From contig JADKCA010000002.1 in assembly GCA_016714795.1 (NCBI GenBank), positions 434,001 to 498,000 of the forward strand: a DNA stretch of 64,000 nucleotides, given 5' to 3'. Both the position numbers and the translations under genes were made by a program. The stretch's first letter is position 1. The number at the start of each line of letters is the position of its first letter. Shown here piece by piece: positions 1 through 7,167 of the stretch. Below the pieces are notes generated by a model. It did no database searches. It was not told the origin of the DNA and was given only the letters and a program-made list of their open reading frames with translations. Source of the stretch: Sphingomonadales bacterium. Lineage in GTDB: Bacteria > Pseudomonadota > Alphaproteobacteria > Sphingomonadales > Sphingomonadaceae.

Positions 1-482
1 ACGTGATCGGCGCCAAGACGGCGGCTTTGTTTGCCGCCGCCTGCCGCATTTCTGCCGTTGTGGCAGAGCGCGATGAAGCAACCGAACTGTCTCTCGACAG
101 CTATGGTCGCAATCTCGGCATTGCCTTCCAGCTGATCGACGATGCCATTGATTATGTGTCTGATGCGGAAACCATGGGCAAGGGCGTGGGCGACGACTTC
201 CGCGATGGCAAAGTGACACTGCCCGTCATCCTCGCTTATGCACGCGGCAACGAGGCTGATCGCACCTTCTGGAAGGATGCGATGGAAGGGCGTCTTGTTT
301 CGGATGATGATCTGGCGCGCGCGCAAGGCCTGCTGCGCCAGACCCGCGCTATCGACGATACGATGGAGCGCGCGCGTCATTATGGCCAGCGTGCCATCGA
401 CGCACTCGGCCCCTTCCCGGCGAGCGATGCCAAGGCCGCTTTGGTGGAAGCTGTGGAGTTTGCGATCCACCGCGCTTATTGA
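1..482 (+). CDS. ispB: Polyprenyl diphosphate synthase, C-terminal part (5' end outside window)
   Basis: Trans-isoprenyl diphosphate synthase, which elongates the side chain of ubiquinone from allylic diphosphate and IPP in the cytoplasm. About 160 residues are visible. The second aspartate-rich motif is seen as QLIDDAIDY, followed by the GKGVGDDFRDGK loop that binds pyrophosphate through Mg2+, then the helical C-terminus; the stop is at 480-482. The first aspartate-rich motif must lie upstream of the window. Sphingomonads make Q-10, so decaprenyl specificity is likely, but chain length cannot be read from this fragment. The GTG at position 3 is internal and is not a real start. Confidence 0.9.
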   Translation, partial: VIGAKTAALFAAACRISAVVAERDEATELSLDSYGRNLGIAFQLIDDAIDYVSDAETMGKGVGDDFRDGKVTLPVILAYARGNEADRTFWKDAMEGRLVSDDDLARAQGLLRQTRAIDDTMERARHYGQRAIDALGPFPASDAKAALVEAVEFAIHRAY

Positions 483-489
483 AGGGGAT

Positions 490-2940
490 GTGACCCTTCC
501 CATTCACACCGTTCTCCCTGACCTTATGTCTGCGCTACGGTCTGCGCCCAATGCTGTGCTGGTTGCCCCGCCGGGTGCGGGCAAGACGACGGCGGTCGCT
601 CCGGCGCTCTTGGGTGAGGACTGGTGCAGGGGACGCATCCTCCTGCTGTCTCCGCGCAGGCTCGCGGCGCGCGCGGCGGCGGAACGGATGGCTGAGATGG
701 CGGGCGAACCGGTGGGCAAAACCATCGGCTACGCCACGCGCATGGACAGCAAGCAGTCCGCTGCAACGCGCATTCTGGTGCTGACCGAGGGGATTTTCCG
801 CAACCTCATCCAATCTGATCCGGAACTGGCGGGCGTGTCTGCCGTGCTGTTCGATGAAGTGCATGAGCGCAATCTCGATTCGGACTTCGGCCTTGCGCTC
901 GCGCTAGACGTCCAGGGTGGGTTGCGGCCCGATCTGCGCCTTCTCGCCATGTCTGCGACGCTTGATGGGGAGCGGTTTGCCGCGCTGATGGGCGATTGCC
1001 CGGTGATTGAGAGCGAAGGCAAAAGCCACCCGCTCACGCTGCGTCATATCGGGCGCAAGGCGGAAGCGCGGATCGAGGATGAGATGGCTGCCGCCATCCG
1101 ACGCGCACTGACCGAAGAGAAAGAGGGCGATGTACTCGCCTTCCTGCCCGGTGTGGGAGAGATTGAGCGGGTGGCGGAGCGTTTGGCGGGTGTTTCGGCG
1201 CTCATTCATGAACTCCACGGCACTCTGGACCCCGCCGAACAGCGCGCGGCGATCCGCAAGGGGGCAGGGCGCAAGGTCATTCTTGCTACCTCCATTGCTG
1301 AGACCAGTCTGACGATTGATGGCGTCCGCATCGTGGTGGATTCAGGCCTCGCCCGGCGCGCGCGCTATGATCGGCAGGCGGGTTCGACGCGGCTGGTGAC
1401 GGAGCGCGCCTCTCAGGCCGCGGCCACCCAACGCGCGGGCCGGGCCGCGCGGCAAGCGCCCGGTGTCGCCTATCGTCTGTGGGAAGAGGCGGGGACAGCC
1501 GGGCTGCCGCGCTTTGATCCGCCCGAAATATTGGAGGCAGACCTGTCTCCGCTGCTGCTCGATTGTGCATTGTGGGGGGTGACAGAGCCCGCGATGCTGA
1601 ACTGGCTCGATCCACCGCCCGCAGCGGCACTAAGTGAAGCGCGCACGCGCCTGCTGGAACTGGGCGCGATTGATGAAGATGGCCGCGCGACCCCGCATGG
1701 CCGCGCGATGGCCAAGCTGCCTCTCCCGCCGCGTCTCGCGCACATGATGCTTGCCGCGCCCGATGCCCGACTGGCGGCAGAGGTTGCGGTTCTGCTCTCC
1801 GAACGCGGGCTGGGCGGAACCGATGTGGATCTGGACGCGCGTCACAGCCGCTGGATGCGTGAGAAAGGCAGCAAGGCGGAGGCCGCGCGCGGGCTGGCTC
1901 GGTCCGTCCTGCGTCAATCCCGCGAAGGCGGGAACCGGGTGGAGGTTGCAGACAGCGGCTCCCGCCTGCGCGGGAGCGACGATATTGGGCTTTGCCTCGC
2001 GCTTGCTTATCCGGACCGCATCGCGCGTCGCCGTGACGCGTCTGGCGAACAGTGGATCAGCAGCGGTGGGCGCGGCTTCCGGCTCGATCCGGCGCACCCG
2101 CTTGCGCGGCAGGACTGGCTGGCGGTCGGGGACATTCAGGGCGCAGCGTCTGGCGCGCGCATACTCTCTGCCGCCGCGCTTGAATTCGTGACGATTGAAG
2201 CGCTGTTCGCAGATCGTATCTCCAGCGGCACACAGGTCCGCTATGATCCCGCCACACGCGGGGTGAGAGCGGAGACGGGGCGGCGACTGGGCGCGATCAC
2301 GATCAGCAAGGGGCAGGATGCCAAGGCCGATCCGGACGCGATTGCAGCGGCTCTGGTCGAGGGTGTACGCCGCCACGGGCTCGACCAGATCGACTGGGGC
2401 GATGCCGCGCGCCACCTGCGCGCCCGCGCGCGCTGGGCGGGGCTGGAGGCGCTGACCGATGAGGCCCTGCTCGCCACGCTTGATCAATGGCTGGCCCCTT
2501 TGGTGGCGGGCAAGCGGCGGCTTGATGCGATTGAAGCAGGGGCGCTCCACACTGCGTTGACGGGCCTGATCGGATGGGACGGGCAGCAGGTGATCGACCG
2601 GCTGGCGCCGTCTCACTTCCGTTCGCCCGCCGGGACCAGCCACGTGATCGATTATGACGCCGAGGCCGGACCCACGGTGGAATTGCGCGTGCAGGCCCTG
2701 TTCGGCGTGGGCGAACATCCCGTGATCGGTTCAAACCGGACGCCGCTGATCCTTTCGCTCACCTCGCCAGCCGGTCGCCCGATCCAGACGACGCGCGATC
2801 TGCCGGGTTTCTGGACGGGCAGCTGGGCCGATGTCGCCAAGGAGATGCGCGGCCGCTATCCGCGTCACAACTGGCCCGACGACCCGGCGGGCGCGGTGGC
2901 GAGTTTGAAGACCAAGCGGGCGCAGGGGAAAAATTCTTGA
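490..2940 (+). CDS. hrpB: ATP-dependent helicase HrpB
   Basis: DEAH/DExH-box helicase of the HrpB family; the cellular substrate is not firmly established. From the GTG at 490 the protein has 816 residues, close to the family length. The N-terminus LPIHTVLPDL fits other HrpB proteins; the reading frame is open further upstream, but that part overlaps ispB in another frame and does not look like HrpB. Visible motifs: Walker A PPGAGKTT (residues 27-34), DEVH box near 121-124, SAT near 154, then the helicase C domain, HA2 and the HrpB C-terminal domain. The gene starts 7 bases after ispB. Oddity: residues about 475-498 are encoded by an in-frame palindromic repeat (1913-1982). Confidence 0.93.
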   Translation: MTLPIHTVLPDLMSALRSAPNAVLVAPPGAGKTTAVAPALLGEDWCRGRILLLSPRRLAARAAAERMAEMAGEPVGKTIGYATRMDSKQSAATRILVLTEGIFRNLIQSDPELAGVSAVLFDEVHERNLDSDFGLALALDVQGGLRPDLRLLAMSATLDGERFAALMGDCPVIESEGKSHPLTLRHIGRKAEARIEDEMAAAIRRALTEEKEGDVLAFLPGVGEIERVAERLAGVSALIHELHGTLDPAEQRAAIRKGAGRKVILATSIAETSLTIDGVRIVVDSGLARRARYDRQAGSTRLVTERASQAAATQRAGRAARQAPGVAYRLWEEAGTAGLPRFDPPEILEADLSPLLLDCALWGVTEPAMLNWLDPPPAAALSEARTRLLELGAIDEDGRATPHGRAMAKLPLPPRLAHMMLAAPDARLAAEVAVLLSERGLGGTDVDLDARHSRWMREKGSKAEAARGLARSVLRQSREGGNRVEVADSGSRLRGSDDIGLCLALAYPDRIARRRDASGEQWISSGGRGFRLDPAHPLARQDWLAVGDIQGAASGARILSAAALEFVTIEALFADRISSGTQVRYDPATRGVRAETGRRLGAITISKGQDAKADPDAIAAALVEGVRRHGLDQIDWGDAARHLRARARWAGLEALTDEALLATLDQWLAPLVAGKRRLDAIEAGALHTALTGLIGWDGQQVIDRLAPSHFRSPAGTSHVIDYDAEAGPTVELRVQALFGVGEHPVIGSNRTPLILSLTSPAGRPIQTTRDLPGFWTGSWADVAKEMRGRYPRHNWPDDPAGAVASLKTKRAQGKNS
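1913..1982 (+). repeat. Palindromic repeat (family A) inserted in frame inside hrpB
   Basis: Two GC-rich hairpins, TCCCGCGAAGGCGGGA (1918-1933) and GCTCCCGCCTGCGCGGGAGC (1958-1977), are joined by a short linker. The same CCCGCC-TGCGCGGG core recurs in intergenic positions in this window (16672-16696, 32823-32846). Here it is translated as part of HrpB without breaking the frame. One alternative reading frame gives the PAKAG...PACAGAT pattern commonly produced by such dispersed elements. Confidence 0.8.
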
Positions 2941-2972
2941 TCCTTTCCGTCAAATGGAGGAAAGGCCCACCC

Positions 2973-3254
2973 ATGACTCAGGCGCGCATCACTCAGAAGG
3001 GCAAGAATGCCCTGCAATCCGGTCGCTATGGCACAAGCCAGTGGACGCTCGAATATGTGCCTGCCGATGGGCAGCGTGCAGACCCGCTGATGGGCTGGGC
3101 CGGTTCGTCCGACACGCGGCGGCAGCTGGTGCTCAAATTCCCGACACTCGATGCAGCCAAGGCTTATGCGGACGGCAAGGGGCTGAGCTACACCGTGATC
3201 CCGGCGGCGGAACGCGTGCTCAAGATGCAGACCTACGCGGACAATTTCCGCTAA
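2973..3254 (+). CDS. NDUFS4-like (18 kDa, ETC_C1_NDUFA4 family) complex I accessory subunit
   Basis: A 93-residue homologue of the mitochondrial NDUFS4/AQDQ subunit, an accessory protein of NADH:ubiquinone oxidoreductase in alphaproteobacteria, expected at the peripheral arm. The diagnostic stretch is DPLMGWAGSSDTRRQL followed by FPTLDAAKAYA and the GLSYTV segment, as in PF04800 proteins. The ATG at 2973 is preferred over in-frame codons upstream because GGAGGAAAGG lies 7-12 bases ahead of it. The gene follows hrpB by 32 bases and is convergent with the next gene: the two stop codons overlap at 3251-3254. Confidence 0.88.
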   Translation: MTQARITQKGKNALQSGRYGTSQWTLEYVPADGQRADPLMGWAGSSDTRRQLVLKFPTLDAAKAYADGKGLSYTVIPAAERVLKMQTYADNFR

Positions 3255-4114
3255 CCCTCCAGCAACACCTGCCGCACCCGCTCCGGCTTCTCGAACGGCA
3301 CAAAATGCGTTGTGCCCGGCACGGTTTCCACCACCATGTTCGGCGTTATCGGCGCATCGATCCGGCAAGTGCTGGCGTGTTCGGCGCGCAGGATGTGAAC
3401 CGGGCAAGTAACGCGCTTCAAGGCGCCCGTGCTGTTGTGCTGCTGCGATGCGAAGTTGGACGCTTCCCATTCGGGCGCGCAGGAAAGAGTGACATCGCCT
3501 TCGGGCGTGTCGCGCATCCCGTCTTCGATATAGTCGACCAGCGCCGCGCGCGGCCAGGTGCGGAAGGCTCCGCGTCCTTCGAACGATTCGACCGCCGCGT
3601 CCCGGCTCGCAAAGCTGCGCCGCCGCCGCATCGCGCCCTGCGCCATCGTGTTCCGCTTTGCGGCAATCCAGGGCAGGCGCAGCATCAATCGCATCATGGG
3701 CGGGATGATGACGGGATCAAACAAGGCCAGCCGCTTGACCCGATCCGGCCTGTGCTGTGTGGCAAGAGTGGAGACGGTGCCCCCCATGGAATGCCCCGCC
3801 AGAATCAGCGGCGGTGCATCGAGCAGGTCGAGCAGCGCCACCAGATCGCCCGCCAGATCGTGCCAGCTGTTCCGCCCCGCCGTCCGCGTGGGCAGCGTGC
3901 TGTGGCCGTGCCCGCGCTGGTCCACGGCAAGGATCGACAATTGCTCCCCCAGCGGAGCGAGCAGGCTGAAATAAGCGCGGGCGTTGAAGCCGTTGGCGTG
4001 GAGGAAAACCAGATCCGGCGCACGGGACGCGTCGCCCCAGCGCCACCCGGTCATCTGTCCGCCGGGCAGGTCAAACGCCACCCGGACGCCATTGGGAGTC
4101 AAAGCGGGGCTCAA
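3251..4114 (-). CDS. Alpha/beta-fold hydrolase
   Basis: A 287-residue alpha/beta hydrolase of unknown substrate. The nucleophile elbow is GHSMGG with serine as nucleophile, the oxyanion-hole region is HANGFN, and the probable catalytic histidine is in PGTTHFVPFEKPE near the C-terminus. No signal peptide is seen, so it is likely cytoplasmic. The start ATG overlaps the stop of the upstream DUF5654 gene by four bases (ATGA), pointing to translational coupling in a two-gene unit. It could be an esterase, lactonase or haloalkane-type enzyme; sequence alone does not decide. Confidence 0.85.
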   Translation of the reverse strand: MSPALTPNGVRVAFDLPGGQMTGWRWGDASRAPDLVFLHANGFNARAYFSLLAPLGEQLSILAVDQRGHGHSTLPTRTAGRNSWHDLAGDLVALLDLLDAPPLILAGHSMGGTVSTLATQHRPDRVKRLALFDPVIIPPMMRLMLRLPWIAAKRNTMAQGAMRRRRSFASRDAAVESFEGRGAFRTWPRAALVDYIEDGMRDTPEGDVTLSCAPEWEASNFASQQHNSTGALKRVTCPVHILRAEHASTCRIDAPITPNMVVETVPGTTHFVPFEKPERVRQVLLEG

Positions 4115-4362
4115 CCTTCCGCTTCGCGCTCAAACGCGGCTTCGCCACCGATTTTCGACGCCAGTCGGCCAAGGAAGGCCAGCACCAGCACCGCGACGAC
4201 CGTGGCGAGAATGGCATAGGTATAGAGCCCGGCCAGATCATCGCTCAGCCCCAGCTTGGCAAGCGTGGCCTTGATCGCCTCGTTCCAGGCCAGAGCCGCC
4301 ACAAGGCCCAGTGAAGCAGATGCCAGCGAGATCATCGTCTGGACCATAGCGCGCGGATTCAT
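4111..4362 (-). CDS. DUF5654 family small membrane protein
   Basis: An 83-residue protein with two predicted transmembrane segments: SASLGLVAALAWNEAI (residues about 14-29) and a second around TYAILATVVAVLVLAFL (about 47-64). It ends in a charged tail. The WNEAI motif and overall pattern match the DUF5654 family, whose function is unknown. It is translationally coupled to the downstream hydrolase by a four-base overlap. Confidence 0.8.
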   Translation of the reverse strand: MNPRAMVQTMISLASASLGLVAALAWNEAIKATLAKLGLSDDLAGLYTYAILATVVAVLVLAFLGRLASKIGGEAAFEREAEG

Positions 4363-4434
4363 AGTCTGTCCCCTCTGTTCTTGAAATCGGATGGCCTGTT
4401 TATGAAGTCAGGCCGGGCAGGGCAAGGCCGTGGC

Positions 4435-5430
4435 TCAGGCAAACTCCTCGGTATCAATCGTGCCCTGCTGCGCGGCAGGATAGCGGGTGCCTGCCACGGT
4501 GTGCCGGTTGATCAGCGCATCGACCCGGGCTGAAACATCCGCCGGAATCTCCCAGTCCCACCGCGCGATATTCTCTTCCAGATGGGCCATTACGGCCGTG
4601 CCGGGGATGGTGACGATATGGTCTCCGCGTGAAAGCACCCAGGCGAGCGAGAGTTGCGCGGGCGTTACGCCCTGTTCGGCGGCGATGGCGTTGAACTGAT
4701 CGACCAGCGCCAGATTATGCGCCCAATTCTCGCCCGTAAAGCGCGGCCAGCCCTTGCGCAAATCGCGGTCGGGCAGGCTTTCCGGATCGCGCAGCCCGTT
4801 CGCGAGCATCCCGCGCGCGACGGGCGAGAAGGCGACGAACGTCGTGCCCAGTTCGCGGCACGCATCCAGCACGGCGATTTCGGGGTTGCGCGTGGTGAGC
4901 GAATATTCGGTCTGCATGGCGGCGATGGGATGGACGGCGCTTGCCTTGCGCAGCGTCTCCGCCGACATTTCGGACAGGCCGATGCTGCCAATCTTGCCCT
5001 CTTTCACCAGCTCCGCCAGCGCGCCGACCGACTCTTCGATGGGCACGGTGAAATCGCGCCGGTGCAGATAATAGAGGTCGATATGATCGGTCTGGAGCAG
5101 CTTGAGGCTTTCCTCGCACGCGGCCTTGATCATTTCCGGGCGGCAATCGATCCGCCGTGCTTTCCCTTCCACGAAAATGCCGGTTTTGGAGGCGAGGAAG
5201 AATTTGCTGCGATTCTCCCTCAGCGTCTTGCCGATCAGCGTCTCGTTGTGGCCCAGCCCATAGATGCGCGCAGTATCAAGATGGTCATAGCCCAGATCCA
5301 GCGCACGCCGCAGCAGCTTCGCGCCATCCTCGTCCGAAGGCGGCGTGTTATAGGCCCAGCTGAGCGACATGCAGCCCAGCCCGACCGGGTTCGTGAGGCG
5401 GCCATTGATGGCGCGGGATGTGATCGGCAT
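4435..5430 (-). CDS. Aldo/keto reductase
   Basis: A 331-residue NADPH-dependent aldo/keto reductase. The catalytic tetrad is visible as D (LDTARIYG), Y (RIYGLG), K (LASKTG) and H (YYLHRRD), and a C-terminal cofactor-binding segment carries TIPGT. Start ATG at 5430 is chosen because AAGGAG sits eight bases upstream and the protein begins MPITSRAINGRL, typical of the family; an upstream in-frame codon would add 28 basic, non-homologous residues. It is transcribed divergently from zwf. The substrate is unknown. Homologues act on sugars, aldehydes or aryl alcohols. Confidence 0.9.
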   Translation of the reverse strand: MPITSRAINGRLTNPVGLGCMSLSWAYNTPPSDEDGAKLLRRALDLGYDHLDTARIYGLGHNETLIGKTLRENRSKFFLASKTGIFVEGKARRIDCRPEMIKAACEESLKLLQTDHIDLYYLHRRDFTVPIEESVGALAELVKEGKIGSIGLSEMSAETLRKASAVHPIAAMQTEYSLTTRNPEIAVLDACRELGTTFVAFSPVARGMLANGLRDPESLPDRDLRKGWPRFTGENWAHNLALVDQFNAIAAEQGVTPAQLSLAWVLSRGDHIVTIPGTAVMAHLEENIARWDWEIPADVSARVDALINRHTVAGTRYPAAQQGTIDTEEFA

Positions 5431-5456
5431 GGGTGCTCCTTGGCTCTGGTCAGTGC

Positions 5457-5486
5457 GTTGCCCCGCGCTGCCATGGGCGGGGCAAC
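5457..5486. promoter_or_regulatory. Perfect 10-bp inverted repeat between aldo/keto reductase and zwf
   Basis: GTTGCCCCGC (5457-5466) and GCGGGGCAAC (5477-5486) are perfectly complementary around a 10-base loop. It lies 26 bases upstream of the aldo/keto reductase start and about 110 upstream of zwf. It could form a 5'-leader hairpin or bind a dimeric regulator; the role is not established. Confidence 0.4.
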
Positions 5487-5550
5487 GGGTCAACCGCTCA
5501 CGATCCCTCAGCACAGATAGCCATCATCCTGCAAATCTGCATTGTCTTTC

Positions 5551-5565
5551 TGCTGCAATGCAGCA
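5551..5565. promoter_or_regulatory. Short palindrome upstream of zwf
   Basis: TGCTGCAATGCAGCA is a perfect 6+3+6 palindrome centred 39 bases upstream of the zwf start and 10 bases past a TTGTCTTTC stretch. Its position fits an operator overlapping a zwf promoter. No matching regulator gene is seen nearby. Confidence 0.35.
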
Positions 5566-5596
5566 TAACATGCGACCTCACCACGAAAGGATGGTC

Positions 5597-7036
5597 ATGG
5601 CCTTTATTGCGGACAAGCTGATCCTGTTCGGCGCGACCGGGGATCTGGCCCAGCGCATGGTGCTGCCCAGCCTGTGCGCGCTGGATGCGGATCATCTGGT
5701 GGCGCGCGATTTGAAGATCATTGGCACCGCGCGGTCTGAGCATGATGATGCGGGGTTCCGTGCCTTTGCCGGGGCGGCGCTTGAAAAATATCTGCCCGAA
5801 GACCGCAAGGCGGCAATCCCCGCCTTTCTGGAGCGGCTGAGTTACCAGACGCTCGATGCTTCCGATCCGTCCGGCTTTGCCGTGCTGGCGGCGAAGGCGG
5901 GCACGGTGGATGACGGGCTGGCCATTTTCCTCTCCACCGCGCCCAGCCTGTTCGAGCCGACCATCAAGGGGCTGGCCGCCAGCGGGCTGGCATCAGACAA
6001 GACCCGTATCGGGCTGGAAAAGCCGCTCGGCACCGATCTCGGCTCCAGCTGCCACATCAATGATGCGGTGTCTGTCGCCTTTCCGGAGGAGCGGATTTTC
6101 CGGATCGATCATTATCTGGGCAAGGAAACGGTGCAGAATCTGCTCGCGCTGCGTTTTGCCAATGTGCTGTTCGAGCCGCTGTGGAACGCGCAGCATATCG
6201 ATCATGTCCAGATCACCGTGGCCGAAACCGTGGGGCTGGAAGGGCGCGTGGGCTTTTATGACGGCGCGGGCGCGCTGCGGGACATGGTGCAGAACCATAT
6301 GTTGCAACTGCTGGCGCTGGTGGCGATGGAGCCGCCGCACAGTTACGAAGCAGCCTCGATCCGTGACGAGAAGGTGAAGGTGCTGCGCGCGCTGCGCCTG
6401 CCGGGCGAGGGCGACAGCGTGACCGGCCAGTATCGCGCCGGAGCGATCAGCGGGGCTGCCGTGCCGGGCTATGATGACGAACTGGGCAAGGATTCGGATA
6501 CCGAAACCTTCGTGGCGATCCGCGCGCATATCGACAATTGGCGCTGGAAGGGCGTGCCCTTCTACCTGCGCACGGGCAAGCGCCTGCCGGAGCGCAAGAC
6601 GGAGATCGTCATCCAGTTCAAGGCCGTGCCGCATTCGATCTTTGCGGGCAAGGGCGCGCGGTCTGAGCCCAACAAGCTGATCATCGGCATCCAGCCGCGC
6701 GAAAATATCGGCCTGACGGTGATGGCAAAGATTCCGGGTCTGGATCGCGGCGGCATCCGCCTGCGTGAAGTGCCGCTCGACATTTCCATGCCCGATGCCT
6801 TTGCCGGGCCAAAAAAGCGCATCGCCTATGAACGGCTCCTGCTCGACCTGATCGAGGGCGACCAGACGCTGTTTGTGCGTCGCGACGAAGTGGAAGCGCA
6901 ATGGCACTGGATCGACGCCATCCGTGAAGGCTGGGGGGAGCATGGCGTTGTGCCGAAGACCTATACGGCCGGAAGCTGGGGGCCGTCCGCCGCGATTGCG
7001 CTGGCGGAACGCGATGGAGTGACGTGGCATGAGTGA
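5597..7036 (+). CDS. zwf: Glucose-6-phosphate 1-dehydrogenase
   Basis: Oxidises glucose 6-phosphate to 6-phosphogluconolactone, the entry to the Entner-Doudoroff route. The protein has 479 residues. The dinucleotide-binding motif FGATGDLAQR is at residues 11-20, EKPLGTDL follows, and the active-site signature RIDHYLGKE lies at 169-177 with the catalytic histidine region. Two in-frame ATGs lie at 5591 and 5597; CGAAAGG abuts the first and is 6 bases from the second, so 5597 is chosen. It heads the cluster zwf-edd-glk-eda-ppc-like. No 6-phosphogluconolactonase gene lies in the cluster. Confidence 0.96.
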   Translation: MAFIADKLILFGATGDLAQRMVLPSLCALDADHLVARDLKIIGTARSEHDDAGFRAFAGAALEKYLPEDRKAAIPAFLERLSYQTLDASDPSGFAVLAAKAGTVDDGLAIFLSTAPSLFEPTIKGLAASGLASDKTRIGLEKPLGTDLGSSCHINDAVSVAFPEERIFRIDHYLGKETVQNLLALRFANVLFEPLWNAQHIDHVQITVAETVGLEGRVGFYDGAGALRDMVQNHMLQLLALVAMEPPHSYEAASIRDEKVKVLRALRLPGEGDSVTGQYRAGAISGAAVPGYDDELGKDSDTETFVAIRAHIDNWRWKGVPFYLRTGKRLPERKTEIVIQFKAVPHSIFAGKGARSEPNKLIIGIQPRENIGLTVMAKIPGLDRGGIRLREVPLDISMPDAFAGPKKRIAYERLLLDLIEGDQTLFVRRDEVEAQWHWIDAIREGWGEHGVVPKTYTAGSWGPSAAIALAERDGVTWHE

Positions 7037-7062
7037 GGCCATGGTTCGCGCGAACCCCACTT

Positions 7063-7156
7063 CCGCCGTCCAGAGCCTGTCGAAGGGCCGTTCTTTCTGT
7101 TTCTCCCCAGTATGGCGCGAAGGCAGTACGGTCCTTCGGCAGGATCAGGACGGCGG
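7063..7156. repeat. Inverted-repeat element (family C) between zwf and edd
   Basis: Arms at 7063-7086 and 7133-7156 are complementary at 21 of 24 positions; the core is CCTTCGRCAGG...GGACGGCGG. It fills nearly all of the zwf-edd gap, and its right end runs into the GGAG at 7155-7158, nine bases before the edd ATG. A related element sits at the next junction (9003-9085) and near 63.8 kb. Confidence 0.8.
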
Positions 7157-7167
7157 AGTTTTCTAGC

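Noticed and set aside
238..489. Upstream extension of the hrpB frame to position 238
   Set aside because: It overlaps ispB in another frame, is rich in Arg/Trp and lacks homology; the GTG at 490 gives the family N-terminus.
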